DNA from: a virus
Virus record (IMG/VR): IMGVR_UViG_3300023175_001502
Coordinates: 1 to 64,000 of that record
Strand: one strand, 5' to 3'
Length of the DNA stretch: 64,000 bases
In this document: positions 8,760-17,707 of the stretch, in pieces
How positions within the stretch are numbered: position 1 is the first letter of the stretch
How the letters are laid out: each line of letters starts with the position of its first letter
Position numbers and translations under genes: made by a program
The notes under the pieces: generated by a model
Told to the model about the DNA's origin: nothing
Database searches by the model: none
The model's input: the letters and a program-made list of their open reading frames with translations, nothing else

Positions 8760-9895
8760 TGAAGTTTCAATTTATAAGACCAGACAGATTGAATCTAGAT
8801 CATGTGCCTCAAATAAAAGAAGTACGAAAGTATAAGGACTTTATTGAAAGATATAAAATACCTGAACTAGGAATTGGCTTCGGCAAGCCAAGTACTGAAT
8901 GTATTTTTCCTATCGAAGTTTCTAAACTATCGCATCAATGGACTGGCGATGTATCAGATATTGATGGCTTTAATACACTAATAAATATTCCTATTGAAGT
9001 AATACATCTTGTACAACAAGGGAAATGTAGAATTGCAATTATAAGTATTGTAGAAGGTGATTCGTATATTAATAAAAATTGGAATTCATTTAAGGCATTA
9101 CATCATGATATGGAACAAAGGAATTTGCCAAATGGAAGTGTTTTGATTGTAAGTGGTAATTTAAAATTAAATGACGAATATCTAGTATGGTGTAAAAATG
9201 CAAATGTTTATCCTAAGTTAGAAATACAAGGCGGCATAGAATGGGACGCTAAAGAAGCCTACAATTCAGATAAGCCTTTATGCATAGAAAAAGTTCTACG
9301 CAACCATAGTAGCATAGCAAAGTTAAATAGTCTTAATAGAACAGATCGACCTCACAGAAAGCAACACATAGAATGGTGTGAAAAAAACATTATAAACTTT
9401 GTAAAAGACAACTTAATATCAGGGTATGGATACAAAGTAGATGTAGATAATAAAGTTGGCGGCTTGGGTAATGTAACAAATAGAGACATTTACAATGCAA
9501 GTCAGCTCAGTATTGTTACAGAAACGTTTTTTGAAGAACCTGGTTTGTTCATTACTGAAAAAACATTTAGATGTATTGCTATTGGACACCCGTGTATAAT
9601 ATTAGGACAACCTGGAATACTAGATTATTTTGATAATATAGGCATCAATTTAAGATTTCCTGGATTAGATACAACTTATGATAGCAAAAAAGATCACAAT
9701 GTAAGATTCTCTGAATTCCATGATACATTAGAATATTGGTATCATCTAACACCTCAGGAAAGATATCCATTATTAAAAAGTTGGGAACCTATCTTAAAAA
9801 AGAACGCACAAGTATATAGCAACATAAATTTTAAGCATGAAATTACAAGAAATATTGTAAAATCTACAGAAGAATATTTCTTGACTAGTTCTTAA
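8759..9895 (+). CDS. ITEKT-family putative glycosyltransferase
   Basis: 378 residues. Third member of the local family: 'LSIVTETFFEEPGLFITEKT' is followed by 'RCIAIGHPCIILGQPG' and an Arg/Asp-rich tail. Its ATG shares one base with the previous stop (TAATG). The last 15 bases of the gene contain the -35 element of the promoter for the next gene, so this gene probably ends the first transcription unit. Substrate unknown. Confidence 0.5.
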   Translation: MKFQFIRPDRLNLDHVPQIKEVRKYKDFIERYKIPELGIGFGKPSTECIFPIEVSKLSHQWTGDVSDIDGFNTLINIPIEVIHLVQQGKCRIAIISIVEGDSYINKNWNSFKALHHDMEQRNLPNGSVLIVSGNLKLNDEYLVWCKNANVYPKLEIQGGIEWDAKEAYNSDKPLCIEKVLRNHSSIAKLNSLNRTDRPHRKQHIEWCEKNIINFVKDNLISGYGYKVDVDNKVGGLGNVTNRDIYNASQLSIVTETFFEEPGLFITEKTFRCIAIGHPCIILGQPGILDYFDNIGINLRFPGLDTTYDSKKDHNVRFSEFHDTLEYWYHLTPQERYPLLKSWEPILKKNAQVYSNINFKHEITRNIVKSTEEYFLTSS

Positions 9896-9909
9896 AAAAG
9901 TAGTATAAT
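9881..9909 (+). promoter_or_regulatory. sigma70-like promoter for the 558-residue gene
   Basis: TTGACT at 9881-9886 and TATAAT at 9904-9909, 17 bases apart. The expected start site, about 7 bases after the -10 box, coincides with the ATG at 9916, and no Shine-Dalgarno sequence lies between. The transcript would be leaderless. Confidence 0.7.
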
Positions 9910-9915
9910 AATAAG

Positions 9916-11592
9916 ATGTATGATATCATTTATGTATCACAAAAAGGAAACAAAGCACTATACGAAAAATTGTGTAAACGATTTCCAACAGTTAAGTACG
10001 CATCAAGTTTTGAACAGGCAATGCGCAAGTCTCTTACGGATATGTTTTATGTCGTTTGGGACGATATAGAAATTGTAGATAATTTTAATTTTGACTACGA
10101 TGTTCCCGAATGGGATAAAAAGTATGTTCATACATTTCTAAATGACAAACATTTTGATGGTGTTTGTCTTGTTCCTAAAGATAAACATATATCAAAAAAA
10201 GAAATTAAACATAGATTTTTTGTTAATAAAAAAGAAATAGATATTGTAGCAAGCATGCCTTCTGTGTATGATATATTTCATATTGACAAATATGAAGATT
10301 ACGAAGAAGCATTGCAAAAGAGTCATACCGAAATGTTTTGGTGTGTTTGGAAGAATGTAGAAATTACAGAAAGTGTTATACTTTCGTCATACTTTAGTCA
10401 TCATAATAGTTATGATAGAAACGAAAATCATGTATGGCCTACATTTTGTAATGATACTATAAGTTATCATGGAGGACTGTTGTTAGCTTCTGTGAATAAG
10501 CCGTTATCAAAAAAAGAAATAGAACATAGGTTTATAATAAACAGAAAAGAAAATGAACAGCCAGTAAGTAGATTTAGATATCCTAGGCATGTAATTAGTA
10601 CATATGAAGAATATGAAAAAATTGTTGAAACAGAAACAAGTCCTCTTTTTTGGATTATTTGGGATAACGTAAAAATTACAGATCAAACAATATTTGACTT
10701 TTACTATAGTCCAACAGATGGTCGTTATGATGCTGATAGAGAAATGCATCATGTATACAAACACATGTTTAGAGGTGAGCCTACTTATCACAATGGCGTA
10801 GTTCTAAGTACAACAAAGCACAAGTTAGGCAAAAGAGAATTTAACAGTAGGTATGTAGTAACTAGAAAAGAGCATGAAGAAATTATATCAGAGCCTATAC
10901 CGTATGATGTAGTGTTTATAAGTTATAAAGAAAAAAATGCTGATAAACATTTTTCAATGATACAAGATAAAATTAGAACAAGCAATCCTTTTACTAATTT
11001 AAGATGGGTAAGAGATGTAAAAGGAATTCATAATGCACACAAAAAAGCTGCTGAACTTTGTTCTACAAATATGTTTTTTGTTGTCGACGGCGATGCCGAA
11101 TTAGTTGATGATTTTAATTTTAACTATCAAGTGCCAGTATGGGAGGAAACTACAGTTCATGTTTGGAGAAGTAAAAATCCAATTAATGACTTAGAGTACG
11201 GGTATGGTGGTGTGAAATTATTGCCTACTGAGCTTACAGCAAATGTAGATGTTAATAGTTCTGATATGACAACTAGTATTAGTGATAAATTTAAGGTTGT
11301 TGATCAACTAAGTAATTATACAGTGTTTAACACAGATCCATTTAACACATGGAAAAGTGCATTTAGAGAATGTACAAAACTTTCAAGTAAAATTATTAAA
11401 GGACAGGAAGACGAGGAAACAGAACAGCGTTTAGAAGTCTGGACCACAGTAGGAAAAGACAGTCCGTATGGGGAGTATGCTATTAAAGGTGCAATTGAAG
11501 GGCGAGAATTTGGTAGTGCTAATAAAAACAAGCCAGATGTATTAGCACTTATAAATGACTTTCAGTGGTTAGAGGAAAGATTTTATGAGTAA
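9916..11592 (+). CDS. four-unit GT-A-like protein: three degenerate repeats plus one DGD domain
   Basis: 558 residues. Three N-terminal units of about 100 residues each end with an '[SG]KKEI.HRF..N[KR]KE' signature and contain 'MFYVVWDDIEI', 'MFWCVWKNVEI' and 'LFWIIWDNVKI', where the catalytic Asp triplet appears eroded. The C-terminal unit (from about residue 330) keeps 'MFFVVDGDAEL', 'YGYGGVKLL', 'DPFNTWKSAFREC' and 'WTTVGKDSPYGEY' and matches the gene at 2574. So one intact transferase-like domain follows three non-canonical copies that may bind acceptor or partners. Transcribed from its own promoter; overlaps the next gene by 8 bases. Confidence 0.6.
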   Translation: MYDIIYVSQKGNKALYEKLCKRFPTVKYASSFEQAMRKSLTDMFYVVWDDIEIVDNFNFDYDVPEWDKKYVHTFLNDKHFDGVCLVPKDKHISKKEIKHRFFVNKKEIDIVASMPSVYDIFHIDKYEDYEEALQKSHTEMFWCVWKNVEITESVILSSYFSHHNSYDRNENHVWPTFCNDTISYHGGLLLASVNKPLSKKEIEHRFIINRKENEQPVSRFRYPRHVISTYEEYEKIVETETSPLFWIIWDNVKITDQTIFDFYYSPTDGRYDADREMHHVYKHMFRGEPTYHNGVVLSTTKHKLGKREFNSRYVVTRKEHEEIISEPIPYDVVFISYKEKNADKHFSMIQDKIRTSNPFTNLRWVRDVKGIHNAHKKAAELCSTNMFFVVDGDAELVDDFNFNYQVPVWEETTVHVWRSKNPINDLEYGYGGVKLLPTELTANVDVNSSDMTTSISDKFKVVDQLSNYTVFNTDPFNTWKSAFRECTKLSSKIIKGQEDEETEQRLEVWTTVGKDSPYGEYAIKGAIEGREFGSANKNKPDVLALINDFQWLEERFYE

Positions 11593-12568
11593 TTACGACC
11601 AAATACCTTGGCAAGATATAACAGAGTTTGGCCAACAAACGATGTTAAAGAGCCATCTTTTTAATGTTTCTTGGATATTGGCTAGATTTTGTAATTATAA
11701 CTGTTCTTATTGCTGGCCATACGCAAGATCTAGTACCCCTGATCATCAAGATTTAGAATTATACTTAAACACCATAGATAGTATAAAGACACAAGCTCGT
11801 GCAAATAACTTTACAGATTTCCACTTTAGTTTTAGTGGAGGAGAACCTACAGCGTATAAACAATTTGGTACTGTAGTAAAATATTATGCAGAGGATCCTG
11901 ATGCAGAGTATCAAAGTCTACACATGACAACAAATTTATCACCTGCACAATCTTGGTGGAACAGATTTATTAAATACACTAGTACATTACAACGCAGAAG
12001 CATTACAGCAAGTTTCCATGATGAGTTTGCTAACGAACAAGATTTTGGAGATAAATGTCTTGCACTTATGGAAGGAGGCGTTTATGTTACGATCAATCAA
12101 GTTATGGTTCCAGAAAAGTTTGAAGAGCTTTACGAGCGTTTGGAACGATTTGCCACCAGAGGTATTAACGTCACTCTCAAACCCCAGTCCGACCCTACCG
12201 CCAGCTTCGTGGTTGGAGGTTACACAGATGAGCAAATTACTAGAATGCGAACAAGATTCCCACAAACATGGAAAGGCGAACAAGTCGCACAAATCTTACT
12301 CAAAGACAATAAAGGAATAGAGTACGAATTAGATCAAGCAGAACGTTTTAATGCTTTTGGCTTTAATAAGTTTAAAGGTTGGACCTGTAATGCAGGGTAT
12401 CAAAGTTGCATTATACGTAGCAATGAAGTAAAGCGGGCATACAGTTGCCATGAAGAACCCTTAGGCACGCTTACAGACGGTTTTACGCTGTTTAAGACAC
12501 CATCTAAGTGTGTTACTAATAGTTGTGTAAGTAGTGCAGATAGCAAAATACCTAAGAGGAAAAAGTAA
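11585..12568 (+). CDS. radical SAM enzyme with C-terminal Cys-rich region
   Basis: 327 residues. 'CNYNCSYC' (C36, C40, C43) is the SAM-binding [4Fe-4S] motif and 'SGGEPT' at 84-89 the SAM-contact loop. The C-terminus has further cysteines ('WTCNAGYQSC', 'YSCHEE', 'CVTNSC') suggesting an auxiliary cluster of SPASM type. Most similar within this window to the enzyme at 16784. An internal stretch near 12140-12240 is much richer in G+C than the flanks. Substrate unknown. Confidence 0.8.
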   Translation: MSNYDQIPWQDITEFGQQTMLKSHLFNVSWILARFCNYNCSYCWPYARSSTPDHQDLELYLNTIDSIKTQARANNFTDFHFSFSGGEPTAYKQFGTVVKYYAEDPDAEYQSLHMTTNLSPAQSWWNRFIKYTSTLQRRSITASFHDEFANEQDFGDKCLALMEGGVYVTINQVMVPEKFEELYERLERFATRGINVTLKPQSDPTASFVVGGYTDEQITRMRTRFPQTWKGEQVAQILLKDNKGIEYELDQAERFNAFGFNKFKGWTCNAGYQSCIIRSNEVKRAYSCHEEPLGTLTDGFTLFKTPSKCVTNSCVSSADSKIPKRKK

Positions 12569-13278
12569 TGTTTGGCATATTAGGGTATGGATTTGTTGGC
12601 AAAGCAACCAAATTGGGATTAGGATTACCTGACGATACAGTTATACATGATATTAAATTAGGCACAGATAGAAGTGTATTAGACAATGCAGATACAGTGT
12701 TTGTATGTATACCTACTAACACAAAAGATGACATTGATGTTTTAATTAGTGAAGTAGAAAAACTCAAAGCAGACACGGTTATAATCCGTAGTACATTGCC
12801 ACTTGGTACGTGTAAAAAGATAAACAAATCATGCTTAATATACATGCCGGAGTTTTTACGTGAAAGACATTGGAAAAAAGACTGTCTTAATCGTCCTTTG
12901 GTTGTAGGATGTGATAGTGATATTCCGACATGGCTTAGATATGATGAAGACATAATAGTATGTTCTACAGCAGAAGCAGAGCTTGTAAAAATGTTTTCAA
13001 ATAATCTTGCTGTAATCCGTATAGCGTTTGCAAATATATTTTACGATCTAGCAAATAGTGTTGATGCAGACTATAATAATATAAAAGATATGTTTCTTGC
13101 TGTGCAACCAAAACAATCATATTTAGATGTACCAGGGCATGATGGTACTAGAGGATTTGACGGTAAATGTTTGCCAAAAGATTTAGACTTCTTAATATCT
13201 ACATTAAATACACACGAAATAAATTCAAATGTTTTTGAGCAGATAAAAGAACTAAACAAAGGTTGGCGCAATGTATAA
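12568..13278 (+). CDS. short nucleotide-sugar 6-dehydrogenase (UDP-glucose/GDP-mannose type), C-terminally truncated
   Basis: 236 residues. N-terminal 'GILGYGFVGKA' NAD-binding loop, 'VFVCIPTN' and 'IIRSTLPLGT' typical of the family, and the catalytic segment 'GFDGKCLPKD' with the nucleophilic Cys. The family is normally about 390-440 residues; here the C-terminal nucleotide-sugar-binding domain is missing and the protein ends shortly after the central helix. The catalytic Cys is kept, so it may still act on a nucleotide sugar, possibly with a partner, or as a changed oxidoreductase. Shares one base with the preceding stop (TAATG). Confidence 0.75.
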   Translation: MFGILGYGFVGKATKLGLGLPDDTVIHDIKLGTDRSVLDNADTVFVCIPTNTKDDIDVLISEVEKLKADTVIIRSTLPLGTCKKINKSCLIYMPEFLRERHWKKDCLNRPLVVGCDSDIPTWLRYDEDIIVCSTAEAELVKMFSNNLAVIRIAFANIFYDLANSVDADYNNIKDMFLAVQPKQSYLDVPGHDGTRGFDGKCLPKDLDFLISTLNTHEINSNVFEQIKELNKGWRNV

Positions 13279-14257
13279 GTTGGATCAAATAAGAGACATA
13301 CATCTAGAAGTTACTTCACGATGTCAAGCACGTTGCCCGATGTGTCCAAGACGTATGCAAGGCGGTCCTATGATGCCATATGTAACATTAGATGATATTA
13401 CCTTAGAAACATTCAAAGAATGGTTTTCAGTTAGTTTTATACAACAACTTGACAAACTTAATATGTGTGGTAACTTAGGTGATCCTATTATTAATACTGA
13501 AACACTTGACATATACAAATACTTGCGTGAAGTAAATCCTAACATTAATTTACAAATGCATACAAATGGTAGTGCAAGGAATAGTACATGGTGGCAAGAA
13601 CTTGCTAGTGTAGATGTAACTGTAGTATTTGGAATAGACGGACTAGAAGATACACATTCTCGCTATAGAATAAACACAGACTTTCACACTATACTAGAAA
13701 ATGCAAAAACGTTTATTAATGCAGGCGGCAATGCTAGATGGGATATGTTAGTGTTCCGTCACAACAAACATCAAGTAGATGAATGTAGACAACTTGCAAG
13801 TGAATTAGGCTTTAGTGATTTTAAGTACAAAAATTCTAGTAGATTTAAAAATGGCCAATTTAATGTTTTAGATGATACTGGAAAAACAATTGATATTTTG
13901 TACCCTACAGAAACAAGTGAAAGTTTTATAAAAATAGTAGAAGAAGCAAAACAAGAAATAAGCCCAACAATAACTTGCAAAGCACAAAACTCTCAATCTA
14001 TATATGTTGCTGCTAACGGTAACATTGCACCCTGTTGTTGGTTAGATTTAGAATGGCTACCACCAGTAAGTGAAAGTAGAATTGATTACATGGATAAAAT
14101 AGGAAATTTTCCTAATCTTAATAACCATACTTTGCAAGAAATATTTGACAGTAACTTTTTTAGTAGTATCGAAAACACATGGTCAAACGGTTGTTTAAAA
14201 GAATGTCAAAAACAATGCGGCAAGTTTGATAAACTAGGAGCTCAATTTGAAAGTTGA
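13271..14257 (+). CDS. radical SAM/SPASM enzyme
   Basis: 328 residues. 'CQARCPMCPRR' (C18, C22, C25) near the N-terminus; the usual GGEP loop is replaced by 'CGNLGDP'. The C-terminus has the SPASM pattern: 'CKAQNSQSIYVAANGNIAPCC' region, then 'TLQEIF' and 'CLKECQKQC'. SPASM enzymes typically carry two auxiliary Fe-S clusters and modify ribosomal peptides or small molecules. It overlaps both neighbours and is followed by a methyltransferase, a common pairing in modification pathways. Confidence 0.82.
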   Translation: MYKLDQIRDIHLEVTSRCQARCPMCPRRMQGGPMMPYVTLDDITLETFKEWFSVSFIQQLDKLNMCGNLGDPIINTETLDIYKYLREVNPNINLQMHTNGSARNSTWWQELASVDVTVVFGIDGLEDTHSRYRINTDFHTILENAKTFINAGGNARWDMLVFRHNKHQVDECRQLASELGFSDFKYKNSSRFKNGQFNVLDDTGKTIDILYPTETSESFIKIVEEAKQEISPTITCKAQNSQSIYVAANGNIAPCCWLDLEWLPPVSESRIDYMDKIGNFPNLNNHTLQEIFDSNFFSSIENTWSNGCLKECQKQCGKFDKLGAQFES

Positions 14258-14846
14258 TATTGAAGATGTACTGTTTTGGATGGACGCAATTCGTAACAGC
14301 GAAAATCGATATCGTACACTAGAAAGTTTTTGGAAAGGCCAAGTACACAGTAAACTTTGGTTAATAGAACAAATGCAAGAATATAAACTTCAAGGTAATG
14401 TTGCTATTTACGGTGGCTGGAATGGAGTACTTGCAAGTTTACTCTTTAATAGTGATCTTGCAATACCTGAAATAGAAAGCATAGATATTGATCCTGTTTG
14501 TAAAACTATTGCAGAAACTATTAACATGCGTTATCACATGGACGGAAGATTTACTGCCACAACAGCAGATATGTGCGAGTACACTACAGATGCAGATGTT
14601 GCTATTAACACTAGTTGCGAGCATTTAACACAAGAGCAATATGACAAATGGTTAAGTAATATTCAACCAGGTACAAAGGTAGTACTACAAAGTAATAACT
14701 ATGTTGACCTTGATGAACACGTAAGATGTGCAAAAAGTATGGAAGACTTTGTACAGCAATCAAAAGTATATGTTGCATATGTAGGAGAATTTAAAACACC
14801 TAAGTACACAAGATATATGATTATAGGACATAAATTTAATGGGTAA
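14247..14846 (+). CDS. class I SAM-dependent methyltransferase-like protein, TTG start
   Basis: 199 residues. 'VAIYGGWNGVLASLL' (modified motif I) near residue 55, 'ESIDIDPVC' as the acidic motif II, 'DVAINTSCEHL' and 'VVLQSNN' as later strand ends. Start: a TTG at 14247 preceded at good distance by AGGAG (14236-14240); the first ATG would be 33 bases further in and lacks such a signal. Overlaps the radical SAM genes on both sides. Confidence 0.7.
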   Translation: MKVDIEDVLFWMDAIRNSENRYRTLESFWKGQVHSKLWLIEQMQEYKLQGNVAIYGGWNGVLASLLFNSDLAIPEIESIDIDPVCKTIAETINMRYHMDGRFTATTADMCEYTTDADVAINTSCEHLTQEQYDKWLSNIQPGTKVVLQSNNYVDLDEHVRCAKSMEDFVQQSKVYVAYVGEFKTPKYTRYMIIGHKFNG

Positions 14847-16134
14847 AACATTCTGCCCCTTGCCATGGATACATTTGGCAACTAGACCAAATGGCGATGT
14901 AAGAGTTTGTTGTACAGCAAACGCTAGTGGCGCAGGCAAGACTGACAACAAGGAAGTAGGACTTGTTAAACAAGATGGTGTTAACATGAATCTACGTGAT
15001 CATACTATCGAAGAAGTTTGGAATAGTGAGCAAATGCGTAATACTAGATTGCAAATGCTTAATGATGAAATTCCTTTAAGTTGTAAAAAATGTTTTGAAG
15101 AAGAGGCAAAAGGTATAAAAAGCAAAAGGAATTGGGAAACCGAGGTATGGAATGAAAGGATCAATGTACAAGAAATTGTTGATCAAACACAAGAAGATGG
15201 CACGTTGCCTGTAAACATACCTTACTTTGATTTAAGATTAGGTAACCTATGTAATTTAAAATGCATTATGTGTAGTCCGCATGATAGCTCAAAGTGGATT
15301 AAAGATTGGAAATTACAATATCCAAAATATGAACTTATAGATTTGAAACAAGATCAAGGCTGGGATCCTAGTTTTGATTATGTATGGTACAAGAAAAGTA
15401 GTTTCTTAGACTCTGTAAAAAATCAAGCACACTATATAAAAGAATTATATTTTGCTGGCGGAGAACCATTGCTCATACCGGAACATTATGCAATACTACA
15501 ATTTATGATAGACGAAGGTTATGCAAAAGATTGTATACTTAGATATAATAGTAATGCTACAGACATATCACAAAGATTGCTTGATATGTGGGAATATTTT
15601 AAAGAAGTAAAATTTAACTTTAGTGTTGACAGTGTTGGCGAAAAAAATGATTACATAAGACATCCGAGTAAGTGGGATAGTATTGTAGAGAATATGCATT
15701 TACTTGATAATACATCAGATCATATAACTGTTAATCTTGCTTGCGCCGTACAACTTCTTAATGTACACAGTTTAGTAGAACTTGCACAATGGAAGTTAGA
15801 TCAAAACTTTAAAAAAATAAATCGTGCGCCATATGGCGGAGGTATAATAGGGTTACATTTAGTGTACTTACCGTCCTACTTAAATGTGCGAGTACTACCT
15901 CAAGACTTAAAAGCCCAAGCCGCAGATACGATAAGTAAGTTTGCTAATAGTATTAACACACATGAATTTATTAATAATGCTTATGGCAAAATGCGTTGGT
16001 TAGGTTTAGTTGATTACATGAATTCAGAAGATTGGTCACATAAACTTCCGGCGGCTGTACAATACTTAGAAATATGCGACAAAACAAGAGAATTAAACTT
16101 TAGAAATACGTTTAAAGAATTGAGAGATATATGA
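14839..16134 (+). CDS. radical SAM enzyme with N-terminal twitch/SPASM-like domain
   Basis: 431 residues. The N-terminal 90 residues look like a SPASM/twitch module moved to the front: 'FCPLPWIHL', 'GDVRVCC', 'TIEEVWNSEQMR' and 'SCKKCFEEE' (C6, C24, C25, C82, C85). The radical SAM core follows with 'CNLKCIMC' (C138, C142, C145) and 'AGGEPLL'. Same architecture as the proteins at 3461 and 20444. The following gene is a dioxygenase-like gene overlapping by 4 bases. Likely a peptide- or sugar-modifying enzyme; substrate unknown. Confidence 0.82.
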   Translation: MGKTFCPLPWIHLATRPNGDVRVCCTANASGAGKTDNKEVGLVKQDGVNMNLRDHTIEEVWNSEQMRNTRLQMLNDEIPLSCKKCFEEEAKGIKSKRNWETEVWNERINVQEIVDQTQEDGTLPVNIPYFDLRLGNLCNLKCIMCSPHDSSKWIKDWKLQYPKYELIDLKQDQGWDPSFDYVWYKKSSFLDSVKNQAHYIKELYFAGGEPLLIPEHYAILQFMIDEGYAKDCILRYNSNATDISQRLLDMWEYFKEVKFNFSVDSVGEKNDYIRHPSKWDSIVENMHLLDNTSDHITVNLACAVQLLNVHSLVELAQWKLDQNFKKINRAPYGGGIIGLHLVYLPSYLNVRVLPQDLKAQAADTISKFANSINTHEFINNAYGKMRWLGLVDYMNSEDWSHKLPAAVQYLEICDKTRELNFRNTFKELRDI

Positions 16135-16787
16135 CACCTGAAGAAATTGAAAGAGGACTACGTTGGCAAAGTTTAGTCAACTTAGGTAACCAAGTAAAAC
16201 TTAAATGGCATATTGACCATCACCAAGTTGAACAACAATTAGAACAGTTTAAAGATAATTGGTGTCCGTACAATGCTAAAAAAGACACTCACAATAATCG
16301 CTGGGGGTTACCAGTAACAAGTCACACCGGTGATGTTATGGACAATTACCATTTGAATAGTTTTGGTCATATGCAGAAATACCATGACATAGAAATGAAG
16401 GAAGAAAACTTTAACACACCAACAGAGGTGTATAATAATATTCCTGAGCTTGCAAAACTAGTAGATGTTTTTGCACCAGATATTGGTCGTGTACATTTAT
16501 TGCGTGTTGACCAAGGAGGCTTCTTTCCTCCGCACAGAGACTTTCACGGTGTAAGTCCAGAATATTTTAGATTGCTAGTAGTGTTTGGACGTTGTAGTCC
16601 TGAAAATTATGTACAAATGGTAGACGGCAAGCCATTATACCCAGAACCTGGATTTGTTTACTTTACAAACTTTCAATTAGATCACAGTGTGTTTAGTTTT
16701 AGTGATAATCTGTATTCATTAATTTTAACAGTAAAATTAAATGAACGTACACAACAACTAATTTTAAATAACACAATGGCAGAATGA
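16131..16787 (+). CDS. 2-oxoglutarate/Fe(II)-dependent oxygenase-like protein
   Basis: 218 residues. The double-stranded beta-helix iron site can be read as H135-x-D137 ('PPHRDFHG') and a distal H185 ('LDHSVFSF'). The pattern fits aspartyl/asparaginyl hydroxylase-like or other Fe(II)/2OG oxygenases. It sits between two radical SAM genes with 4-base overlaps on both sides. Hydroxylation of an amino-acid or sugar product of the neighbouring enzymes is a reasonable inference. Confidence 0.7.
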   Translation: MTPEEIERGLRWQSLVNLGNQVKLKWHIDHHQVEQQLEQFKDNWCPYNAKKDTHNNRWGLPVTSHTGDVMDNYHLNSFGHMQKYHDIEMKEENFNTPTEVYNNIPELAKLVDVFAPDIGRVHLLRVDQGGFFPPHRDFHGVSPEYFRLLVVFGRCSPENYVQMVDGKPLYPEPGFVYFTNFQLDHSVFSFSDNLYSLILTVKLNERTQQLILNNTMAE

Positions 16788-17707
16788 AACTTTCTTACAA
16801 AGACCCTGCAAAAGAAGATTGGTTTTTAGTTAGTTGGACACTATCTAATAAATGCAATTACCGTTGTTCTTATTGTCCAAGCAGACTTCATGACGGAAGT
16901 ACAGGCCATAAAAAATGGGACACGGTTAAAAATTTTGTAGAAAACTTTGATGCTAATGGCAAACAAATTTGCTATAGGATTTCAGGCGGCGAACCTACTT
17001 ATTGGAAACATTTTATTGACATGGCTAAACTTGTAAAACAACAAGGCCAATACTTTAGTTTTCTAACCAACGCAAGTCAAAAAGTAGAATACTTCGCAGA
17101 GATAACAGAACACACTGACGGAATGATTATCAGTTATCATCCTGAATTTGCTAATATTGATCATATAATAGAAGTTATAAAAGTAATGACTTGTCCTGTT
17201 GCTGTTAATCTTATGATGTTACCTGATAGTTTTGATGAACTATTAGATATTGCAGAACGTTTATTTAATTGTAGCGACAATGTAATGATATGGCCAAAGG
17301 TAATTTTAGATAAACAAGAAATTGAAGGATATCCTACTAACGAAGTTAGTGCATACTCAACATCACAGCAAAACATTATTACTAATTGGCCTTATACACG
17401 TAAATTAGATGATACAAAGTTACACAGAGGCGGCCTACTATTAAATGGTAAAGATATTAATGCAAATGACTTAATAGTTAATGAGCTTAATGCACACAAA
17501 GGTTGGAAATGCTGGGCAGGATTAGATATGATTAGTATTGATATGTGGGGAGACATATACCGTGCCGAGTGTCAGCAAGGCGGCAAAATAGGTAATTTAG
17601 AAAAATATACTTTACCTAATAGTACAATTACATGCGGTAAAGATAAATGTTACTGTTTGAGTGATATATATCTACGCAAAGAGTTGATAGCTACCCAGCA
17701 AATTTAA
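16784..17707 (+). CDS. radical SAM enzyme with C-terminal Cys cluster
   Basis: 307 residues. 'CNYRCSYC' (C24, C28, C31) and 'SGGEPTYW' near 77. C-terminal 'WKCWAG', 'AECQQGGKIGNL' and 'CGKDKCYC' suggest an auxiliary cluster. Paralogous to the enzyme at 11585. Last gene of the first + strand block; its last 36 bases overlap, tail to tail, the end of the beta-propeller gene on the other strand. Confidence 0.8.
   Translation: MKLSYKDPAKEDWFLVSWTLSNKCNYRCSYCPSRLHDGSTGHKKWDTVKNFVENFDANGKQICYRISGGEPTYWKHFIDMAKLVKQQGQYFSFLTNASQKVEYFAEITEHTDGMIISYHPEFANIDHIIEVIKVMTCPVAVNLMMLPDSFDELLDIAERLFNCSDNVMIWPKVILDKQEIEGYPTNEVSAYSTSQQNIITNWPYTRKLDDTKLHRGGLLLNGKDINANDLIVNELNAHKGWKCWAGLDMISIDMWGDIYRAECQQGGKIGNLEKYTLPNSTITCGKDKCYCLSDIYLRKELIATQQI

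Noticed and set aside
11987-12320. Two overlapping open frames (one on each strand) inside the radical SAM gene at 11585
   Set aside because: They exist because of the G+C-rich patch; their translations have no sensible pattern and the real gene covers the region.
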